Source: Ruminococcaceae bacterium UBA6857
GTDB taxonomy: Bacteria; Bacillota; Clostridia; Oscillospirales; Acutalibacteraceae
Length of the DNA: 15,670 bases
Assembly (NCBI GenBank): GCA_002451715.1
Contig: DKDD01000189.1
Coordinates: 12,804 to 28,473, forward strand
Direction of reading: 5' to 3'
The number at the start of each line of letters is the position of its first letter. Positions within the stretch are counted from its first letter, which is position 1. Position numbers and translations under genes: made by a program. Below the pieces are notes generated by a model that saw only the letters and a program-made list of their open reading frames with translations, did no database searches and had not been told where the DNA came from. Shown here piece after piece: positions 7,904-14,536 of the stretch.

Positions 7904-7972
7904 AAATTTTATACGCGAAAGTTTTCCACGTCAAATCCCAATCATATTGAAAACTTCGAAGCAATAATTCCG

Positions 7973-9472
7973 TCATCTGCGATAAACGCTGTTAATTTCC
8001 TTGTAATATCCCTCATCAATTCCCGAAAGTGCGTCGGCGGTGATTCTGAAACTCCAGTTGTCCTCGCTTGTTCCGGGCTTGTTCATTCTTGCGTCCGCCC
8101 CGAAACCGCACATGTCCTGAATTGCAATGATTGCAGTGTCCGCGCTGCTGCGCCAAACGGCTTCAATTACCGCGCGGCAAGAACCGGAATGAAAACCGCC
8201 CTCGCCCCAGTTGTGACCGCCGAAACAGCAATACCTAAGCGCAAAAGCACGTTCCGCCTCGCTCGCTTCCCAAAGCCAGCCTAAAATTGTGTTGTTGTCG
8301 TGCGTTCCGACATAGGCAACGCAGTTTTTGTCGTAGTTATGCGGAAGATGGGTGCTGTTCGAGTTCACATCAAATCCGAACTGTATGACCCTCATTCCGG
8401 GAAAGCCGGTGTTGTCAAGGAGTTTTACAACGTCTTCGCCGAACGTTCCGAGGTCTTCGGCAACAATGTCGGCTTTGGGCAAAGCGGCGTGGATTTTTTC
8501 AAAAAGCTTCATGCCGGGTCCTTTGAGCCATTCGCCGTTTTTGGCGGTTTTGCTTTCCGCAGGTACTGCCCAATAGGAGGCAAAAGCCCTGAAATGGTCG
8601 ATTCTTACGCGGTCGAAAAGTTTGAGTGCCGCGCCGATTCGATTTATCCACCAACTGTAGCCGTCCTTTTCCATCTTATCCCAATCATAAAGCGGATTGC
8701 CCCAAAGCTGTCCGTCTTCGGAAAAATAATCCGGCGGAACACCGGCAACCTTTGAGGGCGAGAGAGTCTCTTCGTCGATAAGGAAAAGTTCCGTATTGCT
8801 CCAAACGTCAACGCTGTCTCGGCTGACATAAATCGGCATATCGCCGAAAATTGAAATGCCGCGGCTGTTTGCATATTCTTTGAGTGAGCGGAACTGAGTG
8901 AAAAAAACGTATTGTGTAAAGATATAAAAATCGGTTTCGGCTTTAAATTCGTCCGCATGAGAAAGAGCGGTTTTGTAATGAGAATACTTTTTGTCCCATT
9001 CCCACCACGGCTTTTGTTCGTGAAAATCTTTAAGTGCGCAGTAAAGCGCAAACGGGCGAACCCAATCGTTTTGCGAAGCGAAAAGTTCAATGAGCGTTTT
9101 TGTGTCACCGTCGATTCTTGAAAAAGCTTTTTTTAAAAGCGAAAGCCTTTTTTCGTGGGCAAACTTTTGGTTTGCAATATACGGCGAACCGGAAAATTCG
9201 TTTTCTTTAATCTCTTCGTCGGTAACGAGTCCGTCATCTTTCAAAAGGCGCGGATCAATGAAAGAAATGTTGCCGGCAAAGGCGCTGACCGAACAATAAG
9301 GTGAACCGGTGTGGTCAACCGGGCAAAGCGGAAGCATTTGCCAAAGCCGAAAGCCGGTTCTTTGAAGTTTGTCGGCGAAGGCATAAGCTTCTTTTCCCAT
9401 TACGCCGACCCCGAACGGGCCGTTTAAAGAGGAAAGGTGAAGCAAAACTCCGCCTGTGCGAGTGTGGTTCAT
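7973..9472 (-). CDS. malQ: 4-alpha-glucanotransferase (amylomaltase, GH77)
   Basis: This 499-residue cytoplasmic enzyme moves alpha-1,4-glucan segments between maltodextrins, so that short maltooligosaccharides become substrates for phosphorylase. It has the usual GH77 length. The N-terminus RTGGVLLHLSSLNGPFGVG (5-23) and SPYCSVSAFAGN (57-68) are classic donor/acceptor-site signatures. The catalytic residues are visible: nucleophile Asp292 in RIDHFRAF (290-297), acid/base Glu339 in VAEDLG (337-342) and Asp392 in GTHDNN (389-394). VPPDYFSEDGQLWGNP (245-260) is the family's 250s loop signature. GGGAG (complement of 9482-9486) is the ribosome site. It has its own promoter, divergent from tRNA-Pro. 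No maltose transporter or glycogen phosphorylase is adjacent, so it probably serves glycogen or dextrin metabolism as a single gene. Confidence 0.97.
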   Translation of the reverse strand: MNHTRTGGVLLHLSSLNGPFGVGVMGKEAYAFADKLQRTGFRLWQMLPLCPVDHTGSPYCSVSAFAGNISFIDPRLLKDDGLVTDEEIKENEFSGSPYIANQKFAHEKRLSLLKKAFSRIDGDTKTLIELFASQNDWVRPFALYCALKDFHEQKPWWEWDKKYSHYKTALSHADEFKAETDFYIFTQYVFFTQFRSLKEYANSRGISIFGDMPIYVSRDSVDVWSNTELFLIDEETLSPSKVAGVPPDYFSEDGQLWGNPLYDWDKMEKDGYSWWINRIGAALKLFDRVRIDHFRAFASYWAVPAESKTAKNGEWLKGPGMKLFEKIHAALPKADIVAEDLGTFGEDVVKLLDNTGFPGMRVIQFGFDVNSNSTHLPHNYDKNCVAYVGTHDNNTILGWLWEASEAERAFALRYCCFGGHNWGEGGFHSGSCRAVIEAVWRSSADTAIIAIQDMCGFGADARMNKPGTSEDNWSFRITADALSGIDEGYYKEINSVYRR

Positions 9473-9507
9473 TTTTCAAAACTCCCGAAAAAATATAAAT
9501 TCAGTTT

Positions 9508-9536
9508 AGTATACTACAAAACACGCAAATAAGCAA
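9508..9536 (-). promoter_or_regulatory. Sigma-A promoter of malQ
   Basis: On the - strand TTGCTT (9531-9536) and TATACT (9508-9513) are separated by 17 bp. The start near 9501 gives a leader of about 29 nt before the malQ ATG. Confidence 0.75.
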
Positions 9537-9561
9537 GAAAGCGGCGAATAAAAAATCATGA

Positions 9562-9590
9562 TTGACAAAATTTTAAAAATGAGTTATACT
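9562..9590 (+). promoter_or_regulatory. Sigma-A promoter of tRNA-Pro
   Basis: TTGACA (9562-9567) and TATACT (9585-9590) are separated by 17 bp, a near-consensus strong promoter. It is back to back with the malQ promoter. A 10-bp palindrome AATCATGATT (9554-9563) overlaps the start of the -35 box. Confidence 0.88.
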
Positions 9591-9618
9591 CTTTCGGTGT
9601 TAAAAAACATTTTGATAT

Positions 9619-9695
9619 CGAGGCGTAGCGCAGTTTGGTAGCGCATCTGCTTTGGGAGCAGAGGGCCGCAGGTTCGAATCCTGTCGCCTCGACCA
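9619..9695 (+). tRNA. tRNA-Pro (anticodon UGG), CCA encoded
   Basis: The acceptor stem CGAGGCG (9619-9625) pairs with CGCCTCG (9685-9691), followed by discriminator A and CCA (9693-9695). The anticodon stem TCTGC/GCAGA (9646-9650 with 9658-9662) holds the loop TTTGGGA with anticodon TGG at 9653-9655. The T-loop is GGTTCGAATCC. It is a single-gene unit with its own promoter and terminator. Confidence 0.97.
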
Positions 9696-9700
9696 AAAGT

Positions 9701-9735
9701 CCGCCGCAATCTTGCTTGATTGCGGTGGTTTTTAT
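9701..9735 (+). terminator. Intrinsic terminator after tRNA-Pro
   Basis: An 11-bp stem (9701-9711 with 9718-9728, one G-U) with loop TTGCTT is followed by TTTTTATTT. It begins 5 nt after the CCA end. Confidence 0.92.
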
Positions 9736-9849
9736 TTCTGTCATGATTAATGCTTTTGCGGATAATATTATGAACGAGATAAATTTCGTCTTTCCGCCGT
9801 ACTTTGAACTTTTTATAAAACAGACAAAACAAAAAATCGGAGAAAGTCT

Positions 9850-10506
9850 ATGAACAAAGAATGGTCAAAACTTAACAAAACAATGCAAACTCAAATCGGA
9901 AAAAGAGATACTTTTGAAGCCGGCATTGACACTTTGTTCAATTTGCGCAACGTACTGACGGATACTGTAATGTCTTTCAAAGCCGAATTGCAAAAAGAAG
10001 ACTTTTGCGCAATGCCTTTTATGAACGCAAACGGCTATCACAACAAAACAATTGCATATTCTCTTTGGCATGTTTTCCGCATTGAAGATATAGTCGCGCA
10101 TACATTGATAAACGAAGACGAACAGGTGTTTTTTGCCGGAAACTACCGGGCGCGAATCAATTCACCGATTATTACAACCGGAAACGAACTTATAAAACGG
10201 CAGATTGCCGATTTTTCAAATCAGCTTGATTTGGAAGAACTTTATTCTTATATCTTTGAAGTTAAAGAAAGTACGGAAAAGATAATCGAAAAGTTAACCT
10301 ATGACGAACTGAAAAGAAAAATATCGGATAATCAAAAAGACGTTTTAAAATCGCTGAATGTTGTAAGTGCCGACGAAAACGCCGCTTGGCTGATTGATTA
10401 TTGGTGCGGCAAAGATATTCGCGGACTGATTAAAATGCCGTTTTCAAGACATTGGATTATGCACATTGAAGCCTGCCTGCGAATTAAAAACAAAATACAA
10501 CTTTGA
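9850..10506 (+). CDS. DinB-like (four-helix, metal-binding) protein
   Basis: This 218-residue, all-helical protein has the three-histidine layout of the DinB/YfiT superfamily. One His lies in the second helix, in SLWHVFRIEDIVAHTL (71-86, His74), and two lie in the last helix, in SRHWIMHIEAC (199-209, His201 and His205). These bind a divalent metal in known members. Superfamily members include thiol-dependent transferases such as bacillithiol transferases and many stress proteins of unknown activity, so the reaction cannot be named. There is no signal peptide, so it is probably cytoplasmic. CGGAGA (9838-9843) sets the ATG. It is a single gene between the tRNA terminator and its own terminator; I saw no good promoter in the 115 nt before it. 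Confidence 0.8.
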   Translation: MNKEWSKLNKTMQTQIGKRDTFEAGIDTLFNLRNVLTDTVMSFKAELQKEDFCAMPFMNANGYHNKTIAYSLWHVFRIEDIVAHTLINEDEQVFFAGNYRARINSPIITTGNELIKRQIADFSNQLDLEELYSYIFEVKESTEKIIEKLTYDELKRKISDNQKDVLKSLNVVSADENAAWLIDYWCGKDIRGLIKMPFSRHWIMHIEACLRIKNKIQL

Positions 10507-10512
10507 AAAAAA

Positions 10513-10545
10513 CGTTCGGCATTTTGTTTGCCGAACGCTGTTTTT
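10513..10545 (+). terminator. Intrinsic terminator after the DinB-like gene
   Basis: A perfect 9-bp stem (10513-10521 with 10529-10537) with a 7-nt loop is followed by CTGTTTTT. Confidence 0.92.
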
Positions 10546-10628
10546 CGCATTTTTCGCTATAAAAGCTTTTTGTTTTTTGCCCGTTTTTGACTGATTTCAA
10601 CAAAACGAATTTTTTTGTTTGTTTTCTA

Positions 10629-10657
10629 TTTACTTTTTTGTCTTGCCGTGTTATATT
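10629..10657 (+). promoter_or_regulatory. Sigma-A promoter of the pyrR operon
   Basis: TTTACT (10629-10634) and TATATT (10652-10657) are separated by 17 bp. Transcription should begin near 10664, just before the PyrR-binding hairpin, which fits leader-based control. Confidence 0.65.
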
Positions 10658-10668
10658 ATACAAAATCA

Positions 10669-10702
10669 ATCTTTAAGGGCGGTTCAGAGAAGCCGACAAG
10701 AT
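10669..10702 (+). promoter_or_regulatory. PyrR-binding RNA hairpin (pyr leader anti-antiterminator)
   Basis: A lower stem ATCTT/AAGAT (10669-10673 with 10698-10702), a purine-rich 5' bulge TAAGGG and an upper stem (10680-10684 with 10691-10695) present the hexaloop CAGAGA (10685-10690). The loop fits the known PyrR consensus CNGNGA, and the bulge-stem arrangement also fits. High UMP/UTP should let PyrR hold this hairpin and favour the downstream terminator. The pyrR gene itself follows. Confidence 0.88.
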
Positions 10703-10751
10703 GTGTTCATATAGATGCTGCGCAGAATTTTTGCGCCTGATGTTATGTTAG

Positions 10752-10790
10752 TCTTGCCGTGTTTCGGGCAAGATATTTTTTTGCCCTTTT
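10752..10790 (+). terminator. Attenuator terminator in the pyr leader
   Basis: TCTTGCC (10752-10758) pairs with GGCAAGA (10767-10773), followed by TATTTTTTTG. A second, mutually exclusive hairpin shares the same bases: GGGCAA (10766-10771) with TTGCCC (10781-10786), followed by TTTT. I could not settle the antiterminator pairing by eye. Confidence 0.75.
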
Positions 10791-10814
10791 TACCTTTCGA
10801 TACCTTAAAAAGGA

Positions 10815-11354
10815 GTGAGAAAAACGGAACCTGTTGTTATGGACGCAGTCGCAATGGACAGAGCGCTGATGCGTATCGCCCACCAGATAATCGAAAAAAA
10901 CGAATCAACCGAAAACCTTTGCATTGTCGGAATCAAACGCCGCGGCGAACAGCTTGGAGCCATTGTTTCAAAGAATCTTGAAAAACTCGGTGCTTCGGTC
11001 AAAACGGGCAGTCTTGATATCACCCTTTATCGCGACGACCTTTCGCAAATCGGCGACCAGCCGAAACTCAACGCAAGCGATATCGGCTTTGATGTTGATA
11101 AAATGACAGTCGTTTTGGTTGATGACGTAATCTATACCGGACGCACGGCGAGAGCTGCAATCGACGCAATTCTTTCGTTCGGAAGACCGGCAAAAATTCA
11201 GCTTGCCGTTCTGGTTGACCGCGGACACCGCGAACTTCCGATTCGCGCCGATTATGTCGGCAAAAACATTCCGACTTCGAAAAGCGAAGTTGTCAAAGTC
11301 TGCATTAAGCCGTATGAAGAAACCGAGTGCGTGAAGATTATCAAAAACCGATAA
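10815..11354 (+). CDS. pyrR: PyrR, pyrimidine operon attenuation regulator / uracil phosphoribosyltransferase
   Basis: PyrR binds pyr mRNA leaders in response to UMP/UTP and in many species also makes UMP from uracil and PRPP. The PRPP-binding signature VVLVDDVIYTGRT spans 99-111. GSLDITLYRDDL (65-76) and LVDRGHRELPIRADYVGKN (133-151) are near-identical to known PyrR, and the 179-residue length is right. The start is uncertain. GTG at 10815 overlaps the ribosome site AAGGAG (10810-10815), so it is a poor candidate. ATG at 10839 is too far and would cut the conserved start. An ACG at 10824 lies at the ideal distance and aligns with the known N-terminus. It is preceded by its own PyrR leader and followed by uracil permease, so it is autoregulated. 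Identity is certain; the first few residues are not. Confidence 0.96.
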   Translation: MRKTEPVVMDAVAMDRALMRIAHQIIEKNESTENLCIVGIKRRGEQLGAIVSKNLEKLGASVKTGSLDITLYRDDLSQIGDQPKLNASDIGFDVDKMTVVLVDDVIYTGRTARAAIDAILSFGRPAKIQLAVLVDRGHRELPIRADYVGKNIPTSKSEVVKVCIKPYEETECVKIIKNR

Positions 11355-11356
11355 AT

Positions 11357-11376
11357 ATGCGTTTCGGCGCATTTTT
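11357..11376 (+). terminator. Weak hairpin with T-run between pyrR and the uracil permease gene
   Basis: A 5-bp stem ATGCG/CGCAT (11357-11361 with 11368-11372) with a 6-nt loop runs into TTTTTAT. It is too short to stop most transcripts and may simply lower permease expression relative to pyrR. Confidence 0.4.
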
Positions 11377-11417
11377 ATAAAGAAAAGGCATTTAAAATTT
11401 TTGGGAGGTTTGAAAAA

Positions 11418-12842
11418 ATGAAACTTACTTACAATGTTCAGGACAAGCCGAAATTCGGCCAGCTGCTTCTCTTCGGACTTCAGCAGCTTCTTGCAATCCT
11501 TGCGGCAACAATCGCCGTTCCCTCAATCATCGGCAACGGCATGAGCCAGTCCGCCGCTCTCTTCGGCGCAGGCATCGGCACATTCGTCTATCTTCTTTTC
11601 ACAAAGTTCAGAAGTCCGGTATTCCTCGGCTCTTCGTTCGCTTTCATCGGCTCAATGTTTGCGGCATTCGGCGGTGCGGCTTCCGCACAGGCAGGTCATG
11701 CAGGACTTATCATCGGTGCGGCTTTCGCAGGTCTTGTTTATGTTGTGATCGCAATCGTAATCAAAATTGCGGGCGTTAAGTGGATCAACAAGCTTATGCC
11801 GGCAGTTGTTATCGGACCTACGGTTTCAATCATCGGCCTTTCGCTTGCGGGCAATGCAGTCGGTGACCTTACACTCGGTAAGGTTATGACAGAAGTTACA
11901 ACCCAGGTTGTTAAAGACGGCGCGATTGTTGACGAAGTTTCCTCCGTTTCAACCGCAAGCCCCTATGTTGCCCTTATCTGCGGCCTTGTAACACTCTTCA
12001 CCGTTGTTCTTTGCTCGGTATACGGCAAGAAAATGGCAAAGCTTATTCCGTTCATCATCGGTATCTGCGCAGGTTATGCAACAGCCGCAATCTTCACCGT
12101 AATCGGAACGGCAACAAACAACCCCGCTCTTCAAGTTATCGACTTTACCGTTTTCCACGACATGCAGTGGTTCGCAATCCCCGACTTCACTTTCCTTGAA
12201 GCGGCAAAAGGCTTCTCCGCAATCAACGGTCAGTACATCGCAACCGTTGCCGTTGCATATGTTCCGGTTGCATTCGTAGTTTTTGCAGAACACATTGCAG
12301 ACCACAAAAACCTTTCCTCAATCATTGAAAAAGACCTTCTTGAAGAACCGGGTCTTCACAGAACCCTCCTCGGTGACGGTGTCGGTTCAATGGCCGGCGC
12401 AATCTTCGGCGGCTGCCCGAACACAACTTACGGCGAATCGGTAGGTTGCGTTGCAATCACCGGAAACGCTTCGGTCGTAACGATCATCGCAACGGCTGTC
12501 ATGGCAATCGTAATCTCATTCTTCGGACCGTTCGTAACCTTCCTTGCAAGTATTCCCAACTGCGTAATGGGCGGCGTTTGCATCACTCTTTACGGTTTCA
12601 TCGCGGTCAGCGGTCTCAAGATGATTCAGGAAGTTGACCTTGGCGAAAACAAGAACCTCTTCGTTGTTGCCGTAATCCTCATCTGCGGAATCGGCGGACT
12701 CACCGTAAGCTTCGGAAAGGTTACCCTCACTTCAATCGCATGCGCTCTTATCCTCGGCATCATCACAAACCTCCTTGTTTCAAAAGCAAAAGACGAGAAC
12801 GCTCCGGCAGAAGAAAAAGCCGCAGCAAAAAAGAGCGTTTGA
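11418..12842 (+). CDS. uraA: Uracil permease (NCS2 family)
   Basis: This 474-residue membrane transporter brings in uracil, probably with protons, and has the NCS2 arrangement of about 14 spans. Recognisable are the first span FGLQQLLAILAATIAVPSII (19-38), FAEHIADHKNL (289-299), where Glu291 matches the substrate-binding Glu of E. coli UraA, and GGCPNTTYGESVGCVAIT (331-348), where Glu340 matches the second binding Glu. MGGVCITLYGFIAVSGLKM (384-402) is also typical. The usual Gln-His of span 1 is Gln-Gln here (22-23). The C-terminal tail (457-474) is charged and Lys/Ala/Glu-rich. GGGAGG at 11403-11408 is the ribosome site. It follows pyrR with 63 nt between and ends at a strong terminator, so PyrR-dependent attenuation should control uracil import. 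Confidence 0.95.
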   Translation: MKLTYNVQDKPKFGQLLLFGLQQLLAILAATIAVPSIIGNGMSQSAALFGAGIGTFVYLLFTKFRSPVFLGSSFAFIGSMFAAFGGAASAQAGHAGLIIGAAFAGLVYVVIAIVIKIAGVKWINKLMPAVVIGPTVSIIGLSLAGNAVGDLTLGKVMTEVTTQVVKDGAIVDEVSSVSTASPYVALICGLVTLFTVVLCSVYGKKMAKLIPFIIGICAGYATAAIFTVIGTATNNPALQVIDFTVFHDMQWFAIPDFTFLEAAKGFSAINGQYIATVAVAYVPVAFVVFAEHIADHKNLSSIIEKDLLEEPGLHRTLLGDGVGSMAGAIFGGCPNTTYGESVGCVAITGNASVVTIIATAVMAIVISFFGPFVTFLASIPNCVMGGVCITLYGFIAVSGLKMIQEVDLGENKNLFVVAVILICGIGGLTVSFGKVTLTSIACALILGIITNLLVSKAKDENAPAEEKAAAKKSV

Positions 12843-12876
12843 TTGAACGAACGTTTTTGAAAATATAAAAATACAC

Positions 12877-12918
12877 AAACTGCCGTTTCGGGAAAAAGTC
12901 TCGAAGCGGCAGTTTTTT
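12877..12918 (+). terminator. Intrinsic terminator of the pyrR-uraA operon
   Basis: A 14-bp stem (12877-12890 with 12902-12915, first 9 bp perfect) with an 11-nt loop runs into a T tract. Confidence 0.92.
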
Positions 12919-13109
12919 GCGCGCTTTTTTGAACATGAGCGGAATATGTTTTAACGCGTGTGTTTCGGTTGCGGCGCAACGGCTTTGTTTAAATTTTGAC
13001 CGAGGTGGGATAAAGCCGACACTTCTTTGAAAAATGACTTAAAACTTTGACTTTTCAAGAACAATCGGTTACAAAACTGATTAAAAATTAAAAAAGAGTT
13101 CACAGTTGA
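12919..13109. other. Intergenic stretch without a recognisable gene
   Basis: Between the uraA terminator and the next promoter I see no gene. It contains a small hairpin (12969-12981, GTTGC/GCAAC) and a 7-bp inverted repeat CGGCTTT/AAAGCCG (12980-12986 with 13012-13018). A weak TTGACT-17-TACAAA pair lies at 13047-13075. These could belong to an unannotated small RNA, but the evidence is thin. Confidence 0.3.
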
Positions 13110-13138
13110 TTGACAAGTTAATTTTCAGTTGCTAAAAT
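13110..13138 (+). promoter_or_regulatory. Sigma-A promoter of the lipid kinase gene
   Basis: TTGACA (13110-13115) and TAAAAT (13133-13138) are separated by 17 bp. The 5' leader (start near 13145) contains an inverted repeat AACCGAA/TTCGGTT (13153-13159 with 13184-13190) just before the ribosome site GGAGGTG (13196-13202). Confidence 0.82.
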
Positions 13139-13207
13139 GGGTATGAATAATGAACCGAATATCTTTTTTATAAATTTATAAAGTTCGGTTTAAGCGGAGG
13201 TGTTATT

Positions 13208-14161
13208 ATGGAAAACGAAAAGAAAAAGGTACTTTTAATCGTTAACCCATGCGCCGGAAGAACAAAATCAAGAGCGGCAACGTTCGATATTGTTGATAAA
13301 TTTTCGAAAAATGACTATGAGTTCACGGTTCAAACAACAACCTGCCAAGGCGACGCAACGAATATCGTTAAAAAGCAAAGCGAAGGAAAAGACCTTGTTG
13401 TTTGTTGCGGAGGCGACGGAACGCTCAACGAAACAATCAACGGAGTGATGGATATTCCGCTTCGTCTTCCGATCGGATATATCCCGACGGGTTCGACAAA
13501 CGACCTTGCTTCAACGCTCAAAATTCCGCGCGACATTGACGCCGCAACCGACCTCATTATGTCGGGAAGAACAAACAGCTATGACATCGGTCTTTTTAAC
13601 AACAGATATTTTTCATACGTTGCCTCTTTCGGTGCGTTCACAAAATCATCGTATGCAACGAGCCAAAAGATGAAAAACCGTTTCGGACATCTTGCATACA
13701 TTTTTAACGGACTCGGCGAATGGAAGAACATGAAGCCGGTTCACATGAGAATCGAATATGACGGCGGCGTTATTGAAGACGATTTTTCGTTCGGCGCAAT
13801 TTCAAACTCAACGTCCGTTGCGGGAATATTCAAGTTCAATATTGACGACGTAAAACTCAACGACGGATTTTTTGAAATTCTTCTTGTCAAAAAAGTTAAG
13901 CCGATCACCGCACCGGCAATGCTCGGAAAAGTTATCAGGCAGGAATACGACGGAAAACAGATTGTTTTTCTTCGAACAAGCAAAGCAAAAATCACGTCGA
14001 ATGAAGAAGTTCCGTGGACGCTTGACGGCGAATACGGCGGCGCGCACAAAACCGTTATGATTCACGTTCTTTCAAAAGCGGTTGAAATTTGCTCGCCCGA
14101 AAATCCGCTTTTTGAACAGGACGCAATCATTCCCGACAGCTTAAAAGAAAAGGCTTTTTGA
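13208..14161 (+). CDS. Diacylglycerol kinase-family lipid kinase (DgkB/YegS type)
   Basis: This 317-residue soluble kinase of the DAGK catalytic family phosphorylates a lipid alcohol, most likely diacylglycerol to phosphatidic acid at the inner membrane face. The N-terminal nucleotide domain shows LLIVNPCAGRTKS (9-21), the signature GGDGTLNE (68-75) and IPTGSTNDLA (92-101). The C-terminal beta domain shows KLNDGFFEILLV (216-227), typical of the metal-binding LxDG site in DgkB, and TLDGEYGG (271-278), the conserved DGE motif. Length fits DgkB (about 300). In Gram-positives DgkB recycles diacylglycerol left over from lipoteichoic acid synthesis. YegS-like phosphatidylglycerol kinase activity cannot be excluded. 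It is a single gene with its own strong promoter; a weak AT-rich hairpin (14182-14199) follows it. Confidence 0.92.
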   Translation: MENEKKKVLLIVNPCAGRTKSRAATFDIVDKFSKNDYEFTVQTTTCQGDATNIVKKQSEGKDLVVCCGGDGTLNETINGVMDIPLRLPIGYIPTGSTNDLASTLKIPRDIDAATDLIMSGRTNSYDIGLFNNRYFSYVASFGAFTKSSYATSQKMKNRFGHLAYIFNGLGEWKNMKPVHMRIEYDGGVIEDDFSFGAISNSTSVAGIFKFNIDDVKLNDGFFEILLVKKVKPITAPAMLGKVIRQEYDGKQIVFLRTSKAKITSNEEVPWTLDGEYGGAHKTVMIHVLSKAVEICSPENPLFEQDAIIPDSLKEKAF

Positions 14162-14219
14162 GAATATTAGCTAAGTGTTACAACCTTTTCCAAAAAGTTA
14201 AAATTTTTTGAATAATTTA

Positions 14220-14248
14220 TTGACAAACCGTGAGCTATGCTATATAAT
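14220..14248 (+). promoter_or_regulatory. Perfect consensus sigma-A promoter for the 33-residue peptide gene
   Basis: TTGACA (14220-14225) and TATAAT (14243-14248) are separated by exactly 17 bp. This is the best match to consensus in the window and predicts very strong transcription starting near 14255. Confidence 0.92.
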
Positions 14249-14301
14249 AGGCACTGTAGAAAGTTGTATCGGTGTATGTTCTTATGAAGGAGGATCACAA
14301 C

Positions 14302-14403
14302 ATGGACAATGGTTTTATGGCATATATTCAGGCGTTCATTGAATTTATTTTGAAAATTATTTCGATTTTTAAATCAAATGACAATCCGGATTCCGAGAAA
14401 TAA
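14302..14403 (+). CDS. 33-residue amphipathic hydrophobic peptide
   Basis: ATG at 14302 follows an excellent ribosome site AAGGAGGA (14287-14294), and the frame ends at TAA 14401-14403. The peptide is a single predicted helix, FMAYIQAFIEFILKIISIFK (5-24), with only Glu14 and Lys18 charged inside it. A short polar tail SNDNPDSEK (25-33) follows. It is too short for a stable membrane domain with loops, but fits a membrane-surface or membrane-inserting helix. It is a monocistronic unit: consensus promoter, 5' leader of about 47 nt, gene, terminator. Similar composition is seen in phenol-soluble-modulin-like peptides and in type I toxin peptides; neither assignment is proven. The strong expression signals make it very likely to be translated; its function is unknown. 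Confidence 0.78.
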   Translation: MDNGFMAYIQAFIEFILKIISIFKSNDNPDSEK

Positions 14404-14425
14404 TGCAGAATAACTGAAAAACGGG

Positions 14426-14456
14426 GCTGTTGCAAAAAAGCGGCAGCTTCTTTTTG
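14426..14456 (+). terminator. Terminator of the small peptide gene
   Basis: An 8-bp stem (14426-14433 with 14440-14447, two G-U) with an AAAAAA loop is followed by TTCTTTTTG. An outer pairing AAAAACGG/CCGTTTTT (14417-14424 with 14460-14467) could enclose it. Confidence 0.82.
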
Positions 14457-14480
14457 TTGCCGTTTTTCGACCTGCAGACC

Positions 14481-14521
14481 GAAAAAAGCCGCCGCGGAAA
14501 AATCTTCTGCGGCGGTATTTT
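14481..14521 (-). terminator. Terminator of the glycerophosphodiesterase gene (probably bidirectional)
   Basis: A 12-bp stem (14488-14499 with 14505-14516, two G-U) closes a 5-nt loop. On the - strand it is followed by a run of six T, 21 nt past the stop of the phosphodiesterase; on the + strand it is followed by ATTTTGTT. Confidence 0.88.
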
Positions 14522-14536
14522 GTTATAGTAGGTAAA

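Noticed and set aside
9850..10506. tRNA-Pro as an integration site with the DinB-like gene as cargo
   Set aside because: There is no integrase, no duplicated tRNA 3' end downstream and no composition change; the tRNA has its own terminator.
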